From positions 70,978,101 to 71,042,100 of the forward strand of contig CM063106.1 in assembly GCA_031841125.1 (NCBI GenBank): a DNA stretch of 64,000 nt, written 5' to 3'. A program made the translations under genes and the position numbers. The DNA comes from Acanthococcus lagerstroemiae. Lineage: Eukaryota; Arthropoda; Insecta; Hemiptera; Eriococcidae. This document shows, piece after piece, positions 24,701 to 35,025 of the stretch. The first letter of the stretch is position 1. Each line of letters opens with the position of its first letter. The notes beneath the pieces are model-generated. The model was not told where the DNA came from. It was given only the letters and a program-made list of their open reading frames with translations, and did not search any database.

Positions 24701-27700
24701 AAAAAATAAATAAATAAAAATAGTGATTCGTGGATTCTGATTCGAATCTACAAATAATTTTAGTGGATTTGTTTTCAACCCTATTTTCTGAAAAAGGATG
24801 CTTTGGGTGAATGGAAAACTGAATAATTATTAAAGTAAAAAACCGAGAAAACATTTTTTCTAGTCCAGTTTAGTGCAGTCAAAATGCAGTCAGCCACAGA
24901 AAAATATTTCAAACTAATCAGAAGTTGGATAAACCCACAAAACGAGAAAAAACAATGAAAATCCGGATTTTTTCCAAAATTTTCGGACATTATTCAGAAA
25001 TTTGGACATTTTTTGTCTAAAGATGAAAAATTCGGAGATTTACCTTTAAATCCGGACACCTGGCAGCACTGATAGCTTGCGTTAATGTGCGTGGGTGGAA
25101 GAGTATGTGTGTATTCACGGTACACGGGCGCGCGTGCGCGTAGGAACTTCTTTCTATGGCCAACCATTCCTTCAACGTGGGCTGCCATTCCTTTAGCGTG
25201 GTCTAAATCATTTTGAGCCCCCTCTATCTCCTTCCCTTGGAAGTATGCTGTTGGGTCAACCTCATAAATACGTTCCATTATATGTATATAAATAATTCCC
25301 ATTTAAAAAAAAAAAAAAAAAAAAACATGAATTATCAAGGTTTTGGTAGAATAACCCGCCTATCCCAAGTGGTCGTTCACGAGAGTCATATGCTACAGAA
25401 AAAGTTCTACAAGGACGCAAATTTTTCTAGGTAGGTGCATTCGACTTTCGGACTTGCCATCAGGCACTAAGAATAGACTATAACCTGGCCTTCACCTACT
25501 ATCAGTGACACCACACAAGCACAAATACTGTTTCTTCAGTAACATATTTCTATAAAATTTAATTAAATAATGTGAATCGTTTTCAGACTCCCGGAGATAT
25601 CATTGGAAGAGACTGCGACTATGACCATAAACGCAATAAGGAAAAACAAGACAGTAGCTTCGATTCCATCGTCATTGTACTTGGGCGCCATATTCATGAA
25701 GTAAACATCATGTTACTATCAAAATTAGGTTACATGTACCTACAAACACCTAAACCATAAAATAATGAAACTTAGGTGCATTTAGGAATTTTCGAACAGG
25801 AGTAGGGATAGTGCCGACGTTGCGGGTTGCTAAACTATGCCCCCTATAAGGCCTCACTCGGAGGGAAAAATTATTCAGCCTTGCGCAAGACCAGTCAAGA
25901 TCATGAGGCTTGACCTTAGTGGCTATATAATGAAAAAAATTATTTAATACACGAATATTAGCTGTCGAGGGACCTATCAAAAGTATCCAAAGTGATTACA
26001 CTTCCTACACATTTGATGGTTTGTGAGATGCTAACGTACACGACCTTATAAAGCCTCGCGAGAAAATAAACTTACGTCAGTCTCAATATTCTCGCTTCTT
26101 CGATATTGTTATTTATCATGATGTTTTTAAAGTAAATTTAAGAATTCTAGATGAAAAAAAATTCTTGGAAAAGAAAATTTTGGCACAAGGTGTTAGATGA
26201 TGGTACACACACTTATTACCTAACTCATACTTTCTTTATGTATGGGAAAAAATGAGAAGCGCAGTCCACCCACTGCACGTTTTCCCCTAAAACAAGAATC
26301 TTAGAATATCCGCCATAAGAATACAAAACGAAGAATATTGTGATGAAATTGCAAAACTATAATCACTACCTACCACTAACAATGATAGATGGCTGGATGC
26401 TGGACTAATCTGGCTGGTGAAATTGTGAAACGAAGTGTAAAGGCTAAATGTTAAATGATGAATAGTTCTCTATATAAGTCCTAATTGAAAATACGACTGT
26501 TGACCTACCGATCCTATTGGTTTCATTAGGACCCTCCCTAGAACACTGTACGAAATTATCTAATGTAATTATGCAGCCATACTTTCAAATTTCATATCTT
26601 TAAATCAGGAATTTATTTTTCATTTTTCATATTGCAGTAAGTATGGCACAACCTTCAAGGGTGTCAAAATAAAAACGCACCCTTGACGAAAAATTTAATG
26701 TAAGGTGACTGCTGCTCCGCCACAACCTGGTCGCTGTTGAGGCACATTGAGATTAAATTTAGGATGCCAATTAATCCGTCTGAGAGGGGAAGCGGAGATA
26801 AGAGTAATAATACTCGAGGGGAGAGGGCGAGCATTCATTGCACAGTTGAGCTAAATTTTGAGTCAAATGTCGTGCGCAATGAATCCAGGACTATTTCGAT
26901 TTAACAAAAACAAAATCGAAGAAATTGTCGAAATCAAACATGTCGAGCATCGGCATTTTACTCGATTTAACTGTTTGTACACTCGACCCTTGATCGAGTT
27001 CAACTGTCAATAGAATTATCGATGAAAATTTCGATATCGACTGGGGCTCCATGAACAAATTTCATGTATTTCGAATGCCGAGTTGCAGTTTTGTTAACTT
27101 GTCGAGCTCCGCATTCTAATGACATGTCGACTGGAATGTAGTTTCTTCATGAAAAACCCACATCAAAATGAGATGGTGCTGACGTTGTATTACGTCATGT
27201 GATCATTTTTGATAGTACAAATCTAGCTGTGCCATCAATTCTTGAAAAATCATCGTTCATGTAATTGTCGACTTGTTTGTCAAGTTCGTCTACCTATGTA
27301 TGTGGTGGGGAGGGGCACCGCATGCTCACTGTTCCAGGAAGCTAATACTGAAGAAAATTCCATTTTTGGAGAAGGAAGGCTTCAGAAAGTTTTCGGAACG
27401 GCTGATGCCCAATGAAACCCTCTCACTCAGCCGTCATCACGGAGCCATTGTTCAACATCACTTTTGACTGCAGTTACGCTTCCGTGATGTTATGTCCCAA
27501 TATCATCAAACAAATGTAAAGAATTAAACGTAGTGTTGCTGAAGAAAATTGATCAGAGAGAAATATCACGTTGACGGATTTCAGCCTTTCTTAGAAAATA
27601 CGATTTTTCAGAAATTGTCGTTTTTTATTACTCGGTAAAAATTCACTGAGGCTGTAAAATTTTGTTAACAGACCTCAGTATCAAACAATTTAGAATAGAT

Positions 27701-27791
27701 TCACTCATCTTTTACTCTTTGTTTCAGATTATTACCGCAGAACATGGTTAATATGATAAAGGACATTTTTTATACCAAGATAAATACGTAG
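18786..27791 (+). CDS. SDR-family dehydrogenase (RDHE2/SDR16C-like), unit A copy
   Basis: A spliced oxidoreductase of about 317 aa. Coding exons, numbered 2-7 on the assumption of an unseen first exon: 18,786-18,973; 19,059-19,394; 21,578-21,707; 22,357-22,477; 25,587-25,700; 27,728-27,791 (TAG). All inferred junctions are GT/AG and keep frame. Residues 28-50 are a hydrophobic membrane anchor (LKLVLEIICLVLLSLPYILW). Then come the NAD(P)-binding TGAAGGLG (65-72), D118, NNAG (144-147) and the tetrad N169, S197, Y210, K214. The family oxidises or reduces retinoids, steroids or related lipids, usually on the ER or lipid droplets; the substrate here is unknown. No ATG lies in frame upstream in the exon. 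Exon 2 starts TGGAT, so an A ending the previous exon would create ATG at the junction. Intron 5 carries the nested transposon. Confidence 0.88.
19483..19649. mobile_element. Short hAT-like MITE in SDR intron 3, unit A
   Basis: The left end CAGTGTTGCCAGATCTCTTT and right end GAAAGAGACGGCAATACTAG form an imperfect inverted pair over about 20 bp. The interior has repeated GAGATCTCAAGAAATT words. The homologous place in unit B (46,220-46,378) holds a more degraded copy, so it predates the duplication. Confidence 0.6.
19890..20945. repeat. Degenerate AGTCTTGAAGA-type minisatellite in SDR intron 3
   Basis: About 1 kb in which AGTCTTAAAGA, GAGTCTTGAAG, AGTCTGGAAG and similar words recur every 15-35 bases with heavy divergence. 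It belongs to a roughly 1.4-kb block (19,870-21,255) missing from unit B's intron. Similar words occur briefly at 28,720-28,800, 33,940-34,000 and 55,990-56,050. Confidence 0.6.
21060..21175 (-). repeat. Half TIR element (GGCATGCGTGCATC family) in SDR intron 3
   Basis: It begins GTGTGGTAGGACGTATGGCG and continues CACGCATGCCAAAATGGCCC, then GAAACTACCCTTTCGG. It matches the left arm of the 34,439-35,025 element, but no partner arm follows. Unit A only. Confidence 0.6.
22847..25357 (-). mobile_element. Nested TIR/hAT-like composite in SDR intron 5, unit A
   Basis: Relative to 9,192-12,258 the whole composite is reversed. It starts GGTCATTCTACCGAAACCTT and ends AAGGTTTTGGTAGAATAACCC. The inner hAT-like element occupies about 23,710-25,071. 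The corresponding intron of the unit B gene has the same insertion at 48,243-50,535, so it predates the duplication. Short frames within are not coding. Confidence 0.75.
23710..25071 (-). mobile_element. Inner hAT-like element, reversed, in SDR intron 5
   Basis: Termini CAGCGCTGCCAG and CTGGCAGCACTG. The left flank ATTCGAGT corresponds, in reverse, to the target duplication ACTCGTAA/T of the 10,001 copy. The right flank (ATAGCTTGCG) is an indel-bearing version of ATACGAGTGCG. No transposase frame. Confidence 0.7.
26800..27130. repeat. TCGA/TCGAT-rich tract in SDR intron 6
   Basis: ATCGA, TCGAG and CGATTT words are dense here, with inverted pairs such as GAATGCCGAG and GAGCTCCGCATTC. It is preserved in unit B at about 52,300-52,610. 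It may be the inside of an old palindromic element; no ends were fixed. Confidence 0.4.
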
Positions 27792-28254
27792 TGAATTCAT
27801 CGCTGTCATATAAGCTACATTCATAGAATTCCGAAGAACAATAGAAGTATTTTAAAGAATTTATATTATCATAAGCTTTCCTATTGGAATCTTTATCAAT
27901 AATAGCATTGTCAGTCACTCAGTTTCTTCAATGTCTTCAAAAATAGTGGTTTGCATCAAGCTCGGTGAGCAACAACGGAGGTTCAAGAGCGCCAATGAGC
28001 ATCCGCAGCGTAGGATAATATTTCGATTTTAAGACTGTTACTTTTTTTTAGTCACTGATAGGCACATACTCTGAGCATCCTCTCACAGAGTATGAGGTTG
28101 TTGCACTCACCGTGATCACTCTAAGCAGATACGTAGTTGAATCATCCTTTCACATCATTTAAAACAGCGTTCCATAAGTTGTAGCTATACACAGACACGT
28201 GTATTTCCCACAACTTCCGATCATGATTTTCATGTTTAAGTTTTGCATAAGTAC
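27792..28254. other. Downstream region of the unit A SDR gene
   Basis: Non-coding sequence after the SDR stop codon, well conserved in unit B (53,259-53,740). It probably contains the 3' UTR, but no canonical AATAAA was confidently placed. Confidence 0.4.
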
Positions 28255-30218
28255 TTACAGCGACGAAACTTGACTTTCAGTTTGGGGGGAGGGGATGAAG
28301 AAGAAAAATTTGCCGACCAATATTTTTTGAAAACTGAAAATTCGCTGACAAAACATTTTAAAAATTTGAAAATTTGCCGATTTTTGAATCAAAATATTTC
28401 CTAATTGAAAATAATAATAATAATAATGAAACAGAAGCAAAATATAGGCCCATGGACTAATTTTTGAGAACGTCCTTGTACCCTCAAAAAAAGTCTGCCT
28501 TTTATCTACTCTTCATTTTTCTTCCTTCCTTCGTTTCTCTTTTTACTTTATTTTTGAAGCGCCTGTTTTATAGTGAGCCACTTGAGACATTCTCCTTCCT
28601 CGGCCCTAGTGCAAACATACACCATCCGAGAGGTTTCTTGGATTCATTTAATATGTGTACTATGATAATAAGACTCTTTTGACCCAACAAGACCTCCTCC
28701 TCCAACTTATGTACAACTATTAGGACTCTATCAGACTTCTCTGAGACTTCAAGAATCTTTCGAATTGGTTCAAGACTTTTTCAGGCTTCATTAAAACATT
28801 ATACCTTAGAAGATGAAAATTTCAAATGAACAGTTTCAAAATTTTCCATCTGTTAAGTTATTGCCCCCCCCCCCATAGTATCGTCCCTGTAAATGCAGAT
28901 TGGAACCTTATCTGTAAAGCACTTACATTTGTGCAAATGAGTATACCTTAGTCTGGGAGGGTAAGCTGGAAGGATATTAGGAATACTTCAAAGGAACACA
29001 CAACTTTCTTTACACATTAAAGTGGTGGTTATTCACTCTTGGTGATCTTTTTCTTTTTTTCTGAATTTCCTCTGATTCGTCTCCTAAATTGGTTAAAATG
29101 AAAAAGAAAAAAGAAAAAAAAACCTACAAAGTTTCAGGTCGATTGGATTTAGGGGAATCCGTGCCACAAGCTCCCTTTTGTTCTAATGGGAAAAACCCAT
29201 GGACTTTTGACTTTTGTTCCAGACTAAATTTCCTTCCTATATTTACCAGGACCAGAGCACGTAAATTAAATAATAGAACATTTGCTATCGGATTCAGCTT
29301 GTGACATTGGAAAATAAGTCTTTTGCTGTCAACTATTAGACAGCCCCGTAGCCATGGAGGGCAAGCTAGGGCTGTAAGGTGAATCACCAGTTTTGATTAT
29401 GAATTTTGAGACCAAAATCAATCAGTCAAGGGAGACAAAGTCGAAAATTGAAGTATTTTTTAAAAATTGCCGCAATATTAGAGGACTATTGTATGAAAAT
29501 GAATGAAAATGAAGGTAAAATCACTACTCGAGCAAAAATTTTTCGAAAAAACGTGTTTTAAAGCGAAAATATTGTTCATTTCTGCATATTTTAAATTCTA
29601 TTTAAGGTGCTTGGGGGAGGGGCATTCGCCCCCTTTGCCTCCCTGGCTATACCACTGCCTCCTAGAACTCTTCATATTATATACTATGTGTATCCTCAAG
29701 CCCCCCCCCCACCGCTAGGGCTACGAACCTGCTTAAAGATTTTAATAAAATTTCAACTTTCTTAAATTTTGGGCTGTAGATCAAACAGAGAATCTAGTAA
29801 GAACAGAATAGTCATTGAAATTCGAAATTCAACGTTTGCTACTATCTTCCACATCTCAGCTTTGTTTCAACCATTCAGACAACATTCGATACTTAGCTTG
29901 AAACCATCGGCTTTTAACTGACTAGTCTCTGGCAGCAGTCTCGGGTACTCCATTTTTCAGAAATGAAATGTGACTTTCAGTTTGGAGGGGTGAAGAAGAA
30001 AAATTTGCCGACAAATATTTTTTGAAAACTAAAAATTCGCCGACAAAATCTTTTAAAAATTAAAAATTTGCCGATTTTTCAATCGAAATGTTTTTTAATT
30101 GAAAAAATAATTATAAGTAAGCAAACATTCATAGAAAATGAAAAATTTAAACTGTTTCAAAATTTGCCGACTGCCAGGGGGGGTCCAACCCCCCACACCC
30201 CTATAGTTTCACCCCTGT
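28255..30218. mobile_element. 2-kb composite insertion bounded by related TIR ends, unit A only
   Basis: Flanked by perfect 8-bp direct repeats ATAAGTAC (28,247-28,254 and 30,219-30,226). Unit B has a single ATAAGTAC at the empty site (near 53,731-53,738). The outer ends ACAGCGACGAAACT and AGTTTCACCCCTGT are inverted. Two related elements lie at its edges (about 28,257-28,890 and 29,957-30,218), both with AAGAAGAAAAATTTGCCGAC near the left end and a C-rich right end (CGTCCCTGT or CACCCCTGT). Between them is about 1.07 kb of other sequence, including a MITE. Confidence 0.8.
29341..29657. mobile_element. CAGTGGCGTAGCC-family MITE, derived copy
   Basis: The left end CAGCCCCGTAGCCATGG and right end GGCTATACCACTG are inverted. 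The interior from 29,410 matches the 61,374-61,644 MITE (AAGTCGAAAATTGAAGTA and TTTTTCGAAAAAACGTGTTT). A candidate target duplication, CTATTAGA and CTCCTAGA, has two mismatches and is offset by one base. Confidence 0.6.
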
Positions 30219-30419
30219 ATAAGTACATCAACACACCATTCCTCATTGCCTGTACAACAAAACGATATACATCTCTCTATATATTAAAAACCAAAACTCC
30301 TCCCCTCCCCCCTCCTGGAAAAAACTCACTGCGGGTTGCCTACCTAAAAATTGGAAAAATTGCAAGGGCAGATCAGCTACTTTCAAGGACATAATCTGTT
30401 CTAACATAAAAGATCTCCA

Positions 30420-30775
30420 AGTTTTAAGATATAACCGACATAATAAGACAAAAAGACATAAAATGACATGAAAAGACATAAAATGACATAATTACCCATA
30501 ATCTTCAAGATCACAAGTCGCTGCAGGTTGCCTACCCTGCCCCTTAATTGCTCAATTTTCCAGGAGTAGCCTACCCTCAGGAGGAAGTTCATGGTTGTGA
30601 AGCCCTACCACCTAAGACATAACCGACATAATAAGACATAAAAAGACGTATAATGACATAATTACCCATAATCTCTAAGATCTCAAGTTGCTGCAGGTTG
30701 CCTACCCTGCCCCTTAATTGCTCAATTTTCCAGGGGTAGCCAGCCTACCCTCAGGAGGGGTTTACGGTTGAGGAG
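30420..30775. repeat. Two tandem ~180-bp units inside the Helitron
   Basis: Each unit has ATAACCGACATAATAAGACA, then AATTACCCATAATCT, CTGCAGGTTGCCTACC, CTTAATTGCTCAATTTTC and CCAGG(A/G)GTAGCC. The first runs about 30,428-30,595 and the second about 30,615-30,770. A shorter fragment of the same unit (GCGGGTTGCCTACC) occurs at 30,331. Confidence 0.7.
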
Positions 30776-31955
30776 GGCCCCTGTGGGGGCGTGGGCAGTG
30801 GACGGAGATGGTGGCCTTTGGTGGGGCGGGAAGTTAAGATGAGTAAGAGGACCTGGGAGGAGAAAGTCCTTGGTGAGAGCGAGGACCAGGGAGAGAAATG
30901 GCCGTGGTGCGGGCGGGGCAGTTGGCGGGGTGGGGGATTGAATGGGAAGGGCTCTCGAGGGGAGGGGTGGTCATAGTTGTGAGAGCTCCTGGGAGTGGAT
31001 GGTGAAGGGCGATGAAACCCAGGGGGTAGTGGTGGGTGAGATGTCCTCGTGGCGGAGAAAATCTTTGGTGGCCATTGCAGAAGGAGGAGGTAGTGGTGGG
31101 TGAGGATCCTAGAGGGGCAGTAAAATTTTGGTAGATAAAGGCCCGGGGGTGTAAGAGGTACTCATGGTAGAGGAGGGAGCTCCTAAAGGGGAGGAAAACC
31201 ACGATGGTGGCGGGGAATATAGAAGGAGGTCAAGGCCCCGAGTGGGGAGGGGATAATAGTGAGGAAGGGGTCCTGGTGGAAGAGCAAGTTCTTGGTGAAA
31301 GAGGCGGCCGGGAAAGCGAATGAAGGCCATGGTGCGGAAGGTTCTGATCCCGGGCAGGTGGTCTTGAAGGAAAGGGTTCTTGTGGGGGAAGGGTGGTCAT
31401 GGTGGTGGAAGCTCCTGGTTGCAGGACCAGGGGATCTTTGTGGTGGTTGAGCGAGGAGGCCGTAGAATGGTTGAGCTAGGAGGCAGTGGGTGATGGGGCC
31501 GCGGAAGGGGAAGACTTGAGAGAGGGACTTAGCCCACCATTGGGGAGGTGGTAGTGATGGGTGAAGAGGTGTTGGTGGGGGTGTGGTACGTGAACAGAAA
31601 TGAAAGCCATAGTGGTGTGGGGTGGTCGAAGGACGTGGTCCTAATGGAGGGCACTCGGTGTGGAAGAGGGTGATCGGGGGAGACTAGGTGGAGAACTATG
31701 GCCATTGTGGGGGAGGAATTTGTGGCTGACGAGGTCTGCGACTGTTGAGGTGTGACTGTGGAGACGGAGAGCAGCCATGGTCAACGAGGGGGTCGTGGTG
31801 GAGGAGGCTCGTGATGAAGAAAGGATGGAAGGGAGTTCATGGTGGAAGATTGAGGACTGCTGATAGAGGGTGAGCAAAAGAAGCACAAAGCAAACCTCAA
31901 CTCAGTAATAAGAGTTTCAGACCAAACACTGAGGACTGTGGCGGCGGAGGGTTTG
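30776..31955. repeat. G-rich degenerate minisatellite cargo of the Helitron
   Basis: About 1.2 kb, strongly G over C on the plus strand, built of GGTGG, GAGGAGG, AGCTCCTGG and GGTCATGGTGG words. Many GGG runs occur close together, so plus-strand G-quadruplex formation is plausible. Long minus-strand frames here are Pro/Ser/His low complexity produced by the composition. Confidence 0.6.
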
Positions 31956-31973
31956 GGCCGCGAAGCCCCCTAG

Positions 31974-33069
31974 TAGTGACTAATTATGTCACAGCCCTGA
32001 ATCATCGCGATGACTCATATTTGTTTTTTATACTTATGGACCTTATTTTTTGAATACTTCACTCATATGCGAGGGTATGGACCTATCTATGTTACTTTTT
32101 TGTTAACTAAATGCATTAACGGATCAAACAGGAGAGGAACAAGACCTCAGTAGCCCCCAAGTAACAGCTGTTGACTTGCATTTCATAACGCTACTAGCGA
32201 CATAACCGTTTATTATCCAGAGACTTGGAAAATATGTGAAAATATACGAATGTAAAAGCAAAAAGTATTATAGCTTCTATCAGAATAAACACTCAAGTAT
32301 AGAGGTAGAGGCGCAAATGGAGAAAGAAAGGATCTTGGGGGCTTAGCTTCCCAACTTCTCTGAAAGACTCCCAAGAAACTAAAAAATTATACGAGCAAGA
32401 AACTTTCAGCATTATTTTGATATTTATGAGTCCCCTTTCTTCCCTGTTCCTATAAACCCGCACTCAAGGTCGGCTATCTGCACTTATGCATAGAGGATAC
32501 TGCAAAAATTGAAGGAATGAACATGCTGCTGTTTGCGTCACACTATTAAAGTTTCATCTTAAGCAGATCGTTGATCTCTATGGTTGAATGGTTTTGCTGG
32601 GGAAATTACAACATTGGATAAATCTAAACACAATTCCTCGAATTTCACTTTTCTTCTCTCTATCTTCCAATGCCCGGCAAAAAGAACCTTCAAGTTGGTC
32701 CAACATAGAAGTTCAGGGACAACAGTTAGCTGCTCAACTCATCTTCAAAGGTTGGAAACATATTTACAATATTGAACATCAATATCATTGTATTTCATTT
32801 TTTTATTTCCTTGAAAAACAATGTTCTCTTGTTAACATTTGAACAGCTGATTCCCATTCATGCTTTTTCAGTTTTCTGTAGGTGGGCAAGCCCGGGAACA
32901 ACAAGGACCCGGCCCACCCACTGGTTACGCCCCTGTTGATCTCTCACTGATACTTCAACATAGGTTCTCAATTCTGAAAGCATAAATAATACGTAAGAAG
33001 TGACAGCGGTGGGACACTAATAATACCACGGCAATACCTATACTTCTTATGAACTTGAACTAACTTCGT
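31974..33069. other. Unit A non-coding stretch, conserved in unit B
   Basis: Matches about 53,783-55,140. A right-hand MITE end (CACCCACTGGTTACGCCCCTG near 32,913-32,933) is shared by both units. No preserved open frame. Confidence 0.4.
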
Positions 33070-33136
33070 ATCTGTTTGAAGATCGAATGGTCTTTAAACA
33101 GGGAATTCGACATCCAAGAGCCACTTCTCAATACAA

Positions 33137-34172
33137 TTAAAGATTTGCTCTTCTTTTGTGGCTTTTATGCGACTTCAAAAAGATGATCCATAAATGATAC
33201 TTGACTTCAATCAGAACGCTAATCATAGATTGGCCATCTTCCAATACTTCCTAAAAGAAAAAAAAAGACAAGTGTTAGCATCACATGGTACCTACAAGCC
33301 GTATTCTTCTCCTGAATTTTTACAGTACAAAAATACTTACTTCCAATAATTTGCATATTTACACTTCCTTTCTGCTGTTCATTTATTAATATTAATGAGT
33401 TATGACAGAGATCTTACCTTACTGACCCATCGTCGTGGTGTCTGAAAAACCGCAGGGTGGTTTGCCTCCCTAGAAACTAGGGAAAATTTCACTACTACCT
33501 AGATCGGTTCCACCAAGATCTAGTCACATCGAGAGATAGCTAGTTAGCCAGCCAGCCCATGAGATGGATCTGGAATTGCAAGCCTATAAATCGACCGCGA
33601 TAATAATTTTATTTTTAAGTTATAAATAATTATAGTTGTAAATTAATTTATAACAATTATTTTCAAAATAATTTTTTATTAATTACTATACATATATTAG
33701 GTAAATTCATTAACAAAAATATTCGCTAATAAAATAACCCGCCACTTCATTTCAAGCGGCTTGCATTCTAGAATTCCACAAGCCGTCTCATAAACTTAAT
33801 TCTAGCTATGCAAGAGAGTTCCTGTTGAAGCCTGCAAAATATACTCTTCCTGTGAAACTTCAGCTTCATTCGCAGAATCTGGGATGGACAAAGAAACGTA
33901 CAATTCTCCACAGAAATAGATAGACAGGTGAGTCTCAAAATCGTGTCAACGAATCTTAATGAGTCTTAACAAAGTCTATACAAGTCTTAAACGAATATCC
34001 TAAAATGAATATTCACTATTCTGTACACTGAAACTATGACCGTCACTACCATATCCGGAATAAAAATCTCTAGACCTTGAGATATGTAAACCAACAGACA
34101 GCCAACTAGGTACCAGTCCAGCCTGCAAATAATCCAGACAATGAATTATACAAATGCCAACCTGCGGCAGAG
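33137..34172 (-). pseudogene. Candidate minus-strand membrane-protein gene remnant, unit A
   Basis: Three possible exons. One at 34,172-34,017 (acceptor CTCTTTTCAG, donor GTGAATATTC) would encode a hydrophobic segment like that in unit B, but carries a 4-nt insertion that breaks the frame. A short one ends at 33,418 (donor GTAAG). The last, 33,250-33,137, has 37 codons then TAA. The roughly 190 bp at 33,060-33,250 are identical in unit B. I do not recognise the family. Unit A ends within about 25 bp of the first exon, so the gene would be truncated by the duplication edge. Confidence 0.3.
33595..33735. repeat. AT-rich low-complexity block, unit A
   Basis: Almost pure A/T with AATTATAATT, TTATAACAATTA and ATTAATTA words; it also occurs at 55,665-55,795. 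Confidence 0.6.
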
Positions 34173-34196
34173 CTGAAAAGAGGTAGTTTGCCCTTT

Positions 34197-34425
34197 GGAA
34201 AAAGAAGAGATGGTAAAAACACTCACGAGATTTTTCAACATAATTTTGAAAAATGGAAAACTACCCGAAGATTGGAAATAGCTACTCTAATACAATTATT
34301 ATAGACAAAAGCTTAGATTTCAATATTGAACTATATATTGCATTAATTGATTATAACAAAGCCTCTAATTCCCTAAAACACCATTAAAATTTCATACAGT
34401 TAATGAAAGAAGTATACAATGGGTA
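34197..34425 (+). mobile_element. RTE-like LINE scrap at the unit A boundary
   Basis: Short plus-strand frames match reverse-transcriptase N-terminal blocks: N-I-I-L-K-N-G-K-L-P-E-D-W-K (near 34,238-34,279), then a Y-I-A-L-I-D-Y-N-K-A block (near 34,331-34,360), the region of the first catalytic Asp. Stops and an internal deletion separate them. It starts exactly where similarity to unit B ends. Confidence 0.65.
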
Positions 34426-34438
34426 GGTGTGGTGAGAC

Positions 34439-35025
34439 GTATGGCAATGCACGCATGCCAAAGTCGCCCCTATAACACACCGCACCCCCGGCCGCGGAAA
34501 CTACCCTTTCGAGTATCGCATCGATATCCGGAGGGAAAACGATGACCCATGACAAAGATAGCAATTTGATTTCATTTCTTCTCGCGCCGAAACGTCCGAA
34601 GATTATCTGACGCCGAAATGGTTGCGCCGAAACGTCCGTGAACCCTCAACTTATTTCCCAGTACATTTCTTTAAGAGCAGTATTGAATACGATTGAAGAT
34701 AATAGGTTCCCTCCCACCTGCCTGCGTCGAAACACGGACCAGGATAAGGAGGTGAGGGATGAGTGAAGAGGCAGCGCTTCCGGCTGTGGGGGACCTGAAT
34801 TCCAGGCGAGCGCTCAGGGTCCGCGGACCTCGGTCAGTAGGGAACCCCATGGTGGCCCTTACAGGACGAGCGCACCGTTGCAGCACGGAGAAATGGAGGC
34901 TCGGGCCCGGCTCCAAAGCGTCCCTCCGGCCACTGATGCGATATTCGAAAGGGTAGTTTCCGGGATGCGGGTGCGGTGTCATAGGGGCCACTTTGGCATG
35001 CGTGCATCGCCATACGTCCTGATAT
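34439..35025. mobile_element. TIR element with ~105-bp inverted arms
   Basis: The left arm (34,439-34,543) and right arm (about 34,920-35,025) are inverted copies: GACGTATGGCAATGCACGC pairs with GCGTGCATCGCCATACGTC, and GAAACTACCCTTTCGAGTAT with ATATTCGAAAGGGTAGTTTC. About 375 bp lie between, with GCGCCGAAACGTCCG twice. Frames over the element are short and mirrored across arms. Solo arms lie at 15,970, 18,392, 21,060 and 45,120. The superfamily is not recognised. Confidence 0.75.

Larger units (their letters stand above)
30272..31973 (+). mobile_element. Non-autonomous Helitron, unit A only
   Basis: The 5' end is TCTCTCTATATATTAAAA and the 3' end is CTAG. A hairpin (GGGC-CGCGAA-GCCC, 31,955-31,968) lies 5 nt before the 3' terminus. 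It is inserted exactly between A and T with no target duplication: the unit B empty site reads TACA/TAGTGAC (53,782/53,783) and both halves flank the element here. These are the established Helitron hallmarks. There is no Rep/helicase frame. The interior is a tandem duplication and a G-rich minisatellite. Confidence 0.88.
7491..34196 (+). repeat. Segmental duplication unit A
   Basis: The order of sequence from CCTG(C/T)(T/C)TAACCA at about 7,500 to GAAAAGAGGTAGTTTGCC at about 34,192 is repeated in the same orientation at 36,116-56,246. Unit A is longer (26.7 kb against 20.1 kb). Most of the difference is insertions found only here (9,285-9,801; 28,255-30,218; 30,272-31,973), plus about 3.2 kb around 14,625-17,880 and about 1.4 kb at 19,870-21,255 that unit B lacks. 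It contains one full SDR gene. Confidence 0.9.

Noticed and set aside
30834..31202. 122-codon minus-strand frame
   Set aside because: Pro/Ser/His low-complexity product of the Helitron's G-rich minisatellite; no start context, domains or conservation in unit B.
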